A stretch of DNA of 64,000 bases, taken from positions 90,760 through 154,759 of the forward strand of contig CAITUV010000032.1 of assembly GCA_903895725.1 (NCBI GenBank), in the 5' to 3' direction. How positions within the stretch are numbered: position 1 is the stretch's first letter; each line of letters opens with the position of its first letter. Both the position numbers and the translations under genes were made by a program. Under the pieces are notes generated by a model. The model searched no databases. It was not told the origin of the DNA and saw only the letters and a program-made list of their open reading frames with translations. Source of the stretch: an uncultured Myxococcales bacterium. Its GTDB lineage: Bacteria > Myxococcota_A > UBA9042 > CAIXZC01. Shown here piece after piece: positions 24,500 to 32,416 of this stretch.

Positions 24500-27400
24500 T
24501 CACTCCCTTCTGAGCACCCGGTAGAGCCCGATTGCGGCCATGGCCACGAGGAGCTGGGCCAGCAGTCCGCCCCAGGCGATGCCGCTGCGAGAGGTGATGC
24601 CGCCAACCCGGCACTGGCACCCGCCCGTGTGGGCACCGGATGGGGAGTCGCTGTCCCCGTCGGCCGCAGCGGCATCGCCCCCGGAGGAGTCCGCCGAGAT
24701 CGGGATGTCGGAGACTGAGGAGTCCGCCGACACGACATCCGTGGCTCCCGGGTCGTCCGGATCGCCCCCGCCGGGGTTGTCGACAAGACCGTCGCAGTCG
24801 TTGTCTTTGCCGTCCACGATCTCTTCGGCCGAGGGGTACACGTCGCCGTCGGAGTCATCGCAATCCCCCGACACAAGGACGTATCCCACCGGAGCGGCGC
24901 AGGCTTCGAGCATGGCCCCGGTTTCCTCGGAGCCGAAACCGTCGCCATCCTCGTCGGCAAGCCAGGGCTTGCTCGCTTCATCCGGAGAACACCCCACCCG
25001 TCCGGCGCCGCCTGGATGGATGGTCAGGGTGACTTCAGATGGGATGCTCTCCAGTTGGCCGTCGTCGACCACGAGCTGGAATCGAAGCACGACGGTCGCT
25101 TCCACCGGGTCCATGAGGAATCCTGCAATGCCAGCCGACGGCTCCTCCAGTGTGACCTCGGGGCCCTCCATCTGGCTCCAGGAGTACGAGATGGAGTCGC
25201 CGTCCGGATCGAAGCTCCCCGATCCGTCCAGGAACATCTCCGCGGCTTCGTCGAGCGTCCTCACCTGGTCCGGCCCGGGATCGGCAAGCGGAGCCTGGTT
25301 CAACTTGGGGGGGACTTCTCCGAGCCAGATGCTTGCCCACCCGGACGGAGATTGGAACTGCGCGTTGGGGGGCCAGAGCTGGAACCAGGCAGGGTCCGCC
25401 GAGTCGGCAAACACCAACCCGATTCCTGCCGGATGGCCCCAGCCGCCGAGGAGCTCGTCGGGAATGGCCAGCTCAGCGCTCCACGTCTGCGTCTCGGCCG
25501 AGGATGCGGCCTCGAAATCGAGCTCCGTCCATATGTCCGCAGCCAGAGCCCCGTCCACCGCCTCGAAGACCCGACGATAGCCCCCCTGGTCCACCAGCAA
25601 CGCCCTGTCGCCCGGGCCCGGCACGGAGTCGGCGCTCCCGTCGGGATCGATCAGGATCCCGGCGACCGAATCCCAGTTCGGGGAAAGCGGCAGATCCGCC
25701 AGGCAGACATGGAGCTCCCCGTCGGCATGGAGCAAATACGCGCGAATCGTTTGGCCGGCCCCCGAGGTCGCCAGGAACGCCGTCGCGTCGCGATACTGCT
25801 GCTCTCCGCACAGGCCGTCGACGTGGGGCGAAGGCTGTTCCGCTACGTGAACCGGCAGAATCGAGAACTCCCGGGAGGCCTTTCCCGTCGCTCCATCCTC
25901 GCTCACAGCCGACGCGGTCGCGACGTAGGCCCCGGGGGCCAGGACCGGGAGTCGCACCGACGCCCCCGAAAACGACGCACCTCCGGAAGCCCCGACGATT
26001 TCCCATGCCACGTTCTCGGCCGCCAGCGGCTCCCCCCCCGGAAGGTACGCCATGGCCAGCAGCGACCTCTCGGCGCCGAACGGAAGCTGCTCCTGCACGC
26101 CGACCCCCCCCAGCAGGACCTGGACCGGCGAAGCCTCAATCGAGAACGGCTCGCTCACCGCCACCGCAGTATTGAATCCGTCCGTCGCTATCACCTGTAG
26201 TCGGGCCGCGTCGCTCGCCGGCAGCTCCTTCATGTCGAACCATGCGATCGTCCCTTCCAGTCCACTGCGAAGCGTCTCCCACCGTTTGCCGCCATCCGTG
26301 CTGAGTCGGACGAGGTAGGTCAGCGAATCGCCCGGGTCCAGGTCGTTGGCACTCCACACGAGCTGCAGCAGATCATCATCGGAGTCAACCGACACGATGG
26401 CCAGGTCTGGCTCGTGCGGCGTTCGTTCCTGACTCGATGTCAACGAGCCGTCCGGCGCAAGCAAGTCCAGCCTCACCGTCCCTTCAGGCAATGGAACGTA
26501 CTGCTGGAGGAGCTCCGCCACCTCCCCCGCATCCCGGAGCTCCATCGGGAACAGAGCGTACTCCCCGAGGGCAAGCCCGTCTGCCCCGACCATCCTTGCC
26601 TTCCACGGAGTTCCCTCCCGGGGGGCCTTCTGCCAGCCCAGATGGGTTGCCAGCGTGGATGCCGGCACTTCGTCGACGGCCAGGGCCAGCAGCGGCTCGG
26701 GCGAAACTTTCTTGCCCTTCTCGATCTTGCCGGAGACCAAGACCACGGCCTCCGCACCCGGGAGATCAACCGGGTTCTGGGGCTTCATGGAATCCAGGAA
26801 CTTCCTCGTCGTGTAGTCCGAGGGCCAGCCATTGTCACCGTAGGCCATCATGTCCCGGACCGTATCGGGCGTCACAGCGCTCAAATACCTTGGGTCGAAC
26901 CCGTAGTAGGACTTGCCGTCGGCCTTCAGCGGACCGAGCTCGCAATACTCATAGGGATAGGGCTCATACGGAGGGGCGGGGCTGCAGAACGTGCCTTCGG
27001 GGACGGGGTCAATGAAGCAGCCCGGTTCCGTGACGTCACACGGTACATGCCCCAGGCCGTGGTTGTGCCCGGTTTCGTGTGCGATGGACAGCCCCGGAAC
27101 CGGACAGAAATGCGGAGCTGCCCCGGCCGGACAACGGTCGGAGAGCTGAACGACCTGGAAACCACCGATCGCCCAGCCTGGGTAAAGCAGCCCACTGCGG
27201 GCAACGGACCAGGCCGGTAGAAGATCCGTCGGGAAATCGATCTTTTCATTTATCCCGTCCCTAACCATTCCAACATAATAAGTAATGTCACATGTTTTTG
27301 ATATATCAGATGTAATTACTAATTGACTCATGGCATTAGTGATCGCATCATCGGTTTTAGCTCCAGCTTTTATTATTTCAATCTTTTTATTTGAAATTTT

Positions 27401-27511
27401 TGTTTTTATATTAAACGGCAACATTGCTATTATCTTACCAATTATGGCGTCAAACCCAGACGCTGGATCAGAAATATCATACCCAATGCCATCTACAACA
27501 CACTCAACCAT
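24500..27511 (-). CDS. Metzincin-type metalloprotease half of a split secreted protein, MYXO-CTERM-like tail
   Basis: 1003 aa, open from ATG 27511. Residues 145-155 are 'HETGHNHGLGH', the full metzincin zinc signature, and 'DMMAYGDNGW' some 65 residues on is the expected Met-turn. After the protease come beta-sandwich domains, a PKD/REJ-like domain ('DGSGSFDPDGDSISYSW' region), one MopE-type repeat ('VDGKDNDCDG') and a C-terminal Cys-Gly, hydrophobic stretch and Arg-rich end ('LLVAMAAIGLYRVLRRE') resembling MYXO-CTERM sorting signals. There is no signal peptide and no close ribosome-binding site. The frame continues upstream through a TAG into the preceding coding region, which has both. It is best read as the catalytic half of one protein. 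Codons 1-90 are AT-rich. Confidence 0.8.
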   Translation of the reverse strand: MVECVVDGIGYDISDPASGFDAIIGKIIAMLPFNIKTKISNKKIEIIKAGAKTDDAITNAMSQLVITSDISKTCDITYYVGMVRDGINEKIDFPTDLLPAWSVARSGLLYPGWAIGGFQVVQLSDRCPAGAAPHFCPVPGLSIAHETGHNHGLGHVPCDVTEPGCFIDPVPEGTFCSPAPPYEPYPYEYCELGPLKADGKSYYGFDPRYLSAVTPDTVRDMMAYGDNGWPSDYTTRKFLDSMKPQNPVDLPGAEAVVLVSGKIEKGKKVSPEPLLALAVDEVPASTLATHLGWQKAPREGTPWKARMVGADGLALGEYALFPMELRDAGEVAELLQQYVPLPEGTVRLDLLAPDGSLTSSQERTPHEPDLAIVSVDSDDDLLQLVWSANDLDPGDSLTYLVRLSTDGGKRWETLRSGLEGTIAWFDMKELPASDAARLQVIATDGFNTAVAVSEPFSIEASPVQVLLGGVGVQEQLPFGAERSLLAMAYLPGGEPLAAENVAWEIVGASGGASFSGASVRLPVLAPGAYVATASAVSEDGATGKASREFSILPVHVAEQPSPHVDGLCGEQQYRDATAFLATSGAGQTIRAYLLHADGELHVCLADLPLSPNWDSVAGILIDPDGSADSVPGPGDRALLVDQGGYRRVFEAVDGALAADIWTELDFEAASSAETQTWSAELAIPDELLGGWGHPAGIGLVFADSADPAWFQLWPPNAQFQSPSGWASIWLGEVPPKLNQAPLADPGPDQVRTLDEAAEMFLDGSGSFDPDGDSISYSWSQMEGPEVTLEEPSAGIAGFLMDPVEATVVLRFQLVVDDGQLESIPSEVTLTIHPGGAGRVGCSPDEASKPWLADEDGDGFGSEETGAMLEACAAPVGYVLVSGDCDDSDGDVYPSAEEIVDGKDNDCDGLVDNPGGGDPDDPGATDVVSADSSVSDIPISADSSGGDAAAADGDSDSPSGAHTGGCQCRVGGITSRSGIAWGGLLAQLLVAMAAIGLYRVLRRE

Positions 27512-27540
27512 AACATAACACGACTATGATGCTTCCTCAA
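27243..27540. other. AT-rich coding patch (c) containing the amber codon
   Basis: About 300 bp with AT-ending codons (ATA, AAA, TTA, TCA, ACA) bridging the end of one coding region and the first 90 codons of the next. The flanks on both sides are ordinary GC-rich coding DNA. The TAG at 27524-27526 lies inside it. Confidence 0.8.
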
Positions 27541-29188
27541 ATACGACATCAACAGAGAACTTGTTCGGATGGGTTCCGGCTTCCGGCAGGGTCGCCGGGA
27601 TCTCGAACTCGAGCTGGACCTCGGCCTGCTGAGTCCAGGAGTTGGGGAGCTCGAACAGGAGCGAGCGATTCGTGTCCGAGCGTCGCTCGGTCCAATCCGT
27701 CAGAGGGCAGTTCTGGAATGATAGTTGGTTCTGCGCCGCCAGCGGAGAGCCTGGCAGCTCCACGCCGTCGGCAAAGCCGCGCAGCGAGGTCGGGGGAAGA
27801 CCCCATCGGGGGCCGGCCGAGCTTCCGGTACAGCTCGAGTCCGCGACCGCCTTCACGTAGGCGCGAACGTACGTTTTGCGTCCCTTCACCAGGGGGACAT
27901 CGTTGGCCATGTTCTGGATTCCCTGCGTGACCTCGAGCCCGTCGGTTTCGAGCTCGAGATCGAATTTGGCGGCCGGCCCCCAGGGTATCTTCTCGAATCG
28001 AGTTCCGAGGGACGCCGGGGACTGAGCCTGGGAAACATCCCCTGAGACGAAATAGAAGTTGTCCTCGTTGACGCTCAGACTGTAGGCCCTGGGCCGCGAC
28101 AGGACTACGGTCCACTCAGCGGCGCCCCCCGGGGCCGGGCTGGCAAGAATGTTGACCGAGGCGGTCTTGCACGCGATATCGCACGCCGGGATGCCCTCGG
28201 CCACGGCCACCAGGGAGGGAGTGCACTGGCCGCAGCCGTTTGCGTTGCACAGGTCGCACTCCTGGACCGGGTCCGCCGCCACCTCCAGCACGGCATTGGG
28301 ATGCCCATCGGTCCAACCCGCGGTGAATATGGTGGACCCGACCAACGAAGGCGGCTCCATCCGCTCGACCGTGCCCGGCCCTCCGTCGTCGGAGTGCCCG
28401 TGTGCCACGTAGAGTCTCGGGGAATCGGTGATCGAGACTTCGAAATCGGTCACGCCGGAGGCCACGAGAGAGGGTTCCTCCCCTCCTTCGAGCGGGAATC
28501 GGTACAGCTTCCCGTCGTCCAGGAGGACCAGAACCGACGCCGGAAGCTCCGGCATTGCAGGCAGGTAGGCCGCAGTCCGGGGCCCCTTGTCGGTCACCAG
28601 TTCCCCCACCAGGGTGGCAGGAGGTTGGCACTTGACGCCCTTGTAGGGGAGCCTGTAGACCGCGGGATACTTGCCGTGAATCGCCACCAGGACGATCTCG
28701 GAACCGGCAGAGAGCGGTTGGACGATCTGCACGTCGGGTCCCAGGCCGGTCGAGCAGGCGGATGAATCCGTCAAGCAGCCCAGGCTGTGATTGACGCTCG
28801 CCAGGCGCAACTCCTCTCCTTCCGTGTAAGCCAGCCAGCCCGCACTGGAAACGAAGCGGGGAGCAGAATTCCCCGGCAGGACGTCGCACCCTGAATCAAC
28901 CTGGCAGTTGGCCTGATTCACACGGCCGTAGAGCATGCCGTGCATCTCGTCGGCCCCACCGCACTTGCTGGGGTTTCGCCAGATGGCGAACTTCTCCAGC
29001 GTCGGTTCCCTCACCGCCCCGCTGATCCCGTCGGCGCTCTCGAACAGGACCTCGCTTACGGCCGCAAAGGGGGTCAATACGAAGACGGCGGCGCATGCGG
29101 CCGGCAAGGCCCCGATGAGGAGCCGAAGCGGCCGTAGACCGGTCGAGCCGCCTCGACCTTTCATCCCGTCAAACGAAGGGTTTCTCAT
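27524..29188 (-). CDS. N-terminal half of the split secreted protease (signal peptide and beta domains)
   Basis: 554 aa with a long signal peptide (hydrophobic segment residues about 20-45). It is followed by a region resembling WD/beta-propeller strands and, near the end, a domain with 'LEVTQGIQN...VPLVKGRKTYVRAYV'. That domain usually stands just N-terminal to secreted metalloproteases in the same chain. The frame ends at a TAG (27524-27526); the next four sense codons lead in frame into the metzincin coding region at 27511. The start at 29188 follows a GGAGGAG box that overlaps the M48 stop. Either one gene broken by a nonsense mutation, or two chains, or read-through. Confidence 0.78.
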   Translation of the reverse strand: MRNPSFDGMKGRGGSTGLRPLRLLIGALPAACAAVFVLTPFAAVSEVLFESADGISGAVREPTLEKFAIWRNPSKCGGADEMHGMLYGRVNQANCQVDSGCDVLPGNSAPRFVSSAGWLAYTEGEELRLASVNHSLGCLTDSSACSTGLGPDVQIVQPLSAGSEIVLVAIHGKYPAVYRLPYKGVKCQPPATLVGELVTDKGPRTAAYLPAMPELPASVLVLLDDGKLYRFPLEGGEEPSLVASGVTDFEVSITDSPRLYVAHGHSDDGGPGTVERMEPPSLVGSTIFTAGWTDGHPNAVLEVAADPVQECDLCNANGCGQCTPSLVAVAEGIPACDIACKTASVNILASPAPGGAAEWTVVLSRPRAYSLSVNEDNFYFVSGDVSQAQSPASLGTRFEKIPWGPAAKFDLELETDGLEVTQGIQNMANDVPLVKGRKTYVRAYVKAVADSSCTGSSAGPRWGLPPTSLRGFADGVELPGSPLAAQNQLSFQNCPLTDWTERRSDTNRSLLFELPNSWTQQAEVQLEFEIPATLPEAGTHPNKFSVDVVFEEAS

Positions 29189-29191
29189 CGT

Positions 29192-31153
29192 TTACTCCTC
29201 CCCAGCCGTCGCTGGAACCGGAATGCCGAGGCCTCTGCCGAGCACGCGCACGAGGTCCGCTTCCTGCGGGCGGACCTTGCCGTCGAAAAGCACGCAGGCC
29301 ATACAGGCCTTCCAGAGCTGATTCCGCTGAACACCGCTGCAATGGGATACGAGGGTCATGGCGTGTCCGAGCCGGTCGAATCCTATCTCGTCCGGAGTCG
29401 GCGTGCCGCCGAGGCTCACCGCCGGCCCGAGTACGGCGGCCCCGGCAGAAAACGCCGCGGCCTGCCCGGCCTCATCCAGGGTCCCGCACCGGGCCAGCGC
29501 CCCGAGGAGAACGCGTGCCTGGGCGTGGAGCTCGTGGTCCGTCAGAGCTCGTTCCGGCGGAGGTGGCCCGTCGAATCCTGCTTCATACCGCTCCAGGAGG
29601 AATGCCAGCAGGAACTCGAACATGGATGTCCTTGAGTCTGCAAGTACGAGAGCGTCCACGCACTGAAGCAGGACGGCCCGCTTCTCCGGAGTCAGATCTC
29701 GAAGAGCGGGTATGCACAGCTCCAGGAGCGGGAGTCTCAACTTCGGCTCGAGAGAACGCACGAGCCCCTCGAACTCCTCAAGATCCTTGCGCCACACGGG
29801 TGGCCGGAGCTGCTCGATGAGCTGCCGCTGCCTCTTGCGCACCGCTTCGTCCTTGTCCATCAGGAGAGCCAGGACGCAGGCCGATGCCCCGAATGAATCG
29901 TCGAGCTTCTCCCGGAGGGCTTTGGGAATGCTGTCAAGGTTCTTGCGAACGGCCTCCACCGTGACGGCCGTCCGCCCCCCCACCGGGCCGTCGAGCGAGA
30001 ACACGCCGGGCATGGGCCCCTGGTACGCCTGCACCAGCCCGGTGACCGCGGCGACAACGCCGATCTCCGCCTCCGCCGGCTCACCCCCTTGGCGGGCCAG
30101 CTCCGGCGCATCCTGGAGCGTCAGCTCGATCCTCTCTGCCAGCCGGGGGTGGGTCCGGAGCCATGCCGGAGTCTTGGGGCTCACGAAAAACATATGAGCC
30201 ATCTCGCTTGCGGTCTGATTGCCCGTGAGCACTCCCCCCCGCCCTTCGAGAAGCCTCCTGAATACCCCCACCAGGCCGGCGGGATTGCGCGTGAACTGAA
30301 CTGCGGCCGCGTCGGCCACGAGCGAGCGGTTCCTCAGCACCAGAGCCTGTACCCCCCTGGCCGCCACCGAGCCGCCCCAGCAGACCAGGTAGGCCAGGAC
30401 CAGCGGCAACATCCAGAGCCACGCAATGAAGCTCACGAAGAGGACGATGTAGTACAGCCACTCCCGCTCCTGCTCCAAGGTTGCCAGCCGCTTTCGCCAT
30501 GACGGGACTCCGATTCCCCCACCGAAGCACAGTCCCAGGTATCGGTCCAGCACCCCGAAAGCCCGGTTGAGGCCGAGCCGGTAGCCATCCGCCCGGGTGT
30601 CACCCTGCACGATGCGCGACAGGCAGTGCGCCACGACGGCCTGAAGCTCGTCCCGGGTCAGGTCGTTCCGGCACCCTCGAGTCAGGACGACAACGGCATT
30701 CGCTGGTGCGGAGCCTGCAGCGAGTGCGTTGACCGAAAGCTGCCAGTCGAGCACATACAGCGTCGGGACCGGCATTCCGGACGCAATCGCCATCTCCTCC
30801 ACCACGTTGAGCAGCTTGCGTGCCGGCTCTCCCAGGGCCCGCTCGGCCCCCAGCAAGCGGGCTATCCGCTCCCCTGGAAGCTTCGACAGCCTGAAGCCGT
30901 AGAGGATGATCCCAACTGCCGCCAGGAGCGTCACTCCCAGCGACAGGCCGAACGCCCAGGCCAGGAGCGAATCCGGAATCCGCCGGACGTCGATCTCCAG
31001 GGCCAGGGTCCAGAGCCCAAACCCCACGATGACCAGCACAGCGGATACCGCCGCCGAAAGGAGCGCCCAGAGGAGCGGAACCAGGATTCCGACCAGCCGC
31101 GCCCGCCGGGCGGCGCGGAGCTGGCGCCGCATGAAGTCCACTCGGGTTGCCAC
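29192..31153 (-). CDS. M48-like pseudo-peptidase, membrane-bound
   Basis: 653 aa from a GTG start at 31153, chosen because AGGAGGT lies just upstream. Two transmembrane segments (residues about 25-75) precede an M48/HtpX-like domain, and another hydrophobic stretch lies near residues 235-270. The zinc motif that should read HExxH is 'AHCLSR': the catalytic Glu is Cys and the second His is Arg. The usual third ligand region reads 'LVADAAAV', lacking Glu. The enzyme is therefore predicted inactive. The C-terminal 300 residues are helical and end in a TerB-like segment ('VLFDGKVRPQEADLVRVLG'). M48 proteins next to TPM-domain proteins are a known pairing; this one may act as a scaffold. The stop overlaps the ribosome-binding site of the next gene. 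Confidence 0.85.
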   Translation of the reverse strand: MATRVDFMRRQLRAARRARLVGILVPLLWALLSAAVSAVLVIVGFGLWTLALEIDVRRIPDSLLAWAFGLSLGVTLLAAVGIILYGFRLSKLPGERIARLLGAERALGEPARKLLNVVEEMAIASGMPVPTLYVLDWQLSVNALAAGSAPANAVVVLTRGCRNDLTRDELQAVVAHCLSRIVQGDTRADGYRLGLNRAFGVLDRYLGLCFGGGIGVPSWRKRLATLEQEREWLYYIVLFVSFIAWLWMLPLVLAYLVCWGGSVAARGVQALVLRNRSLVADAAAVQFTRNPAGLVGVFRRLLEGRGGVLTGNQTASEMAHMFFVSPKTPAWLRTHPRLAERIELTLQDAPELARQGGEPAEAEIGVVAAVTGLVQAYQGPMPGVFSLDGPVGGRTAVTVEAVRKNLDSIPKALREKLDDSFGASACVLALLMDKDEAVRKRQRQLIEQLRPPVWRKDLEEFEGLVRSLEPKLRLPLLELCIPALRDLTPEKRAVLLQCVDALVLADSRTSMFEFLLAFLLERYEAGFDGPPPPERALTDHELHAQARVLLGALARCGTLDEAGQAAAFSAGAAVLGPAVSLGGTPTPDEIGFDRLGHAMTLVSHCSGVQRNQLWKACMACVLFDGKVRPQEADLVRVLGRGLGIPVPATAGEE

Positions 31154-31228
31154 CGCTCCACCTCCTGTCCAGTCACGCGTCCGCACGGCCCCGCATCGCT
31201 GCGAGAGCGAAGCCGTGAGAGGGCCGAG

Positions 31229-32116
31229 CTACCACCGCCCCCCCGCTCCGCCACCTCGGGAACTGCCACCGCCGCCGCCCCACCCGCCTCCGTCCGAGCT
31301 GCCGCCGCCCCACCCGCCGCCGCCCGAGCTGCTACCGCCCGAAATGTCAGTGCCAGCTCCCTTGCGGAGGACGAAGAAGATGACAAGAAAACCGATCAGG
31401 CCGAACAAACTGAGGGAGACAAGGAGCTGCCCCCAAAACGGAAGCTCTTGCCCGGGCCTGCACTCCCCCCCTTCGCGGGAATCCGACATGAAGCAGACTT
31501 CTCCCGAGGGGCAGCCCTCGCTGGATGAGCAAGGCATTCCAGCCTCGCGGGTCTCCGACTGCCCCCCTTCCAGGCCCGCGATGTCCAGGATGGAGATGGT
31601 CCGCTCCGAGATGCCCGGGTACTCCTTCTTCAGTTCCCGAGCCATCTCGAACGTCAGCTTCCTGAGCCCCTTGCCCGCCTCCCCGGTCTGCAGATACGGT
31701 ACCAGGTACTGGCGCTGGAGCTCCCCCAGCAGCGAATCGGGCAAGGCGCCCTCGATGCCGGCACCGGTCGCGGTGAAGTACTGCCGCTCCTTGACAGCAA
31801 TCAGAACCAGGATCCCGTTGTCTCGCTCCCCGCTGCCCAGCTTCCAGGCGTTGAACACCTCCGTAGCGTACTCCGCCCGCTCTCGGCCGTTGAGCGACCC
31901 CACCAGGTAGTAGACAATCTGCAGCCCCTGCGCCTCTTTGCTCACTGCATGGCTGAACTCGACCAGGAGGCGCTTCGACTCGGCGTCGACCAGGCCGACC
32001 TGGTCCATCACCGGACTCGCCAGAGCTTGGATGCCCGCCGGGGCGCACAGCGCCGATGGAGGAGGGAGGCAGAGGGCACACGAAACCAGCATCAGCGTGA
32101 AGGGACGCACTTCCAT
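31229..32116 (-). CDS. TPM-domain (YgcG-like) membrane protein
   Basis: 295 aa. Signal peptide, then a TPM domain (residues about 35-180: 'VDAESKRLLVEF', 'GSGERDNGILVLIAVKER', 'TGAGIEGALPDSLLGEL'). A short Cys-rich loop ('CSSSEGCPSGEVC'), one transmembrane helix ('LLVSLSLFGLIGFLVIFFVL') and a Gly/Ser/Trp-rich tail follow, as is typical of YgcG proteins. TPM proteins are periplasmic-facing; some are linked to photosystem repair or membrane stress, but bacterial roles are unclear. First gene of the envelope operon, next to the M48-like protein. Confidence 0.88.
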   Translation of the reverse strand: MEVRPFTLMLVSCALCLPPPSALCAPAGIQALASPVMDQVGLVDAESKRLLVEFSHAVSKEAQGLQIVYYLVGSLNGRERAEYATEVFNAWKLGSGERDNGILVLIAVKERQYFTATGAGIEGALPDSLLGELQRQYLVPYLQTGEAGKGLRKLTFEMARELKKEYPGISERTISILDIAGLEGGQSETREAGMPCSSSEGCPSGEVCFMSDSREGGECRPGQELPFWGQLLVSLSLFGLIGFLVIFFVLRKGAGTDISGGSSSGGGGWGGGSSDGGGWGGGGGSSRGGGAGGRW

Positions 32117-32416
32117 GTCACGGGTCCTCCCTGGACTCGCCCGACGCGACGGTAACCGTCAGTCCACTCCACCGCACGTTAGCAGCAACGGCGCAGCTTG
32201 TGCAAGCGCAGATGCAGCCCGGGCCAGGCGCGCTCTGGCGCTCGTGAAAACGCTGGGGACTGCCCGGGCGGTGCACGAGTTCGCCCCTCGCCGCCATGCC
32301 GACCGTTCGGTGAAATTCGCCCTGGCGCCCGCGCGTGGGAAGTCATTGACCGGGTCTTCTTGTATCGATATACTGCGACCGGTTGCTAATCGTGCCCCGC
32401 GCATCAGGAGGAAACC
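32117..32416. other. Divergent promoter region between the TPM and MopE genes
   Basis: 300 bp without a gene. It holds a strong plus-strand promoter (32346-32374) and a weaker minus-strand candidate (32176-32205: TTGCAC, 18-bp spacer, TAACGT). Confidence 0.6.
32346..32374 (+). promoter_or_regulatory. Sigma-70-like promoter for the MopE-repeat genes
   Basis: TTGACC, 17-bp spacer, TATACT, about 43 bp before the ATG at 32417, which itself follows an AGGAGG box. Confidence 0.7.

Noticed and set aside
27524..27526. Pyrrolysine at the amber codon
   Set aside because: TAG ends many ordinary genes in the window and no pyl genes are visible. Without a whole-genome search this cannot be supported over a simple nonsense mutation.
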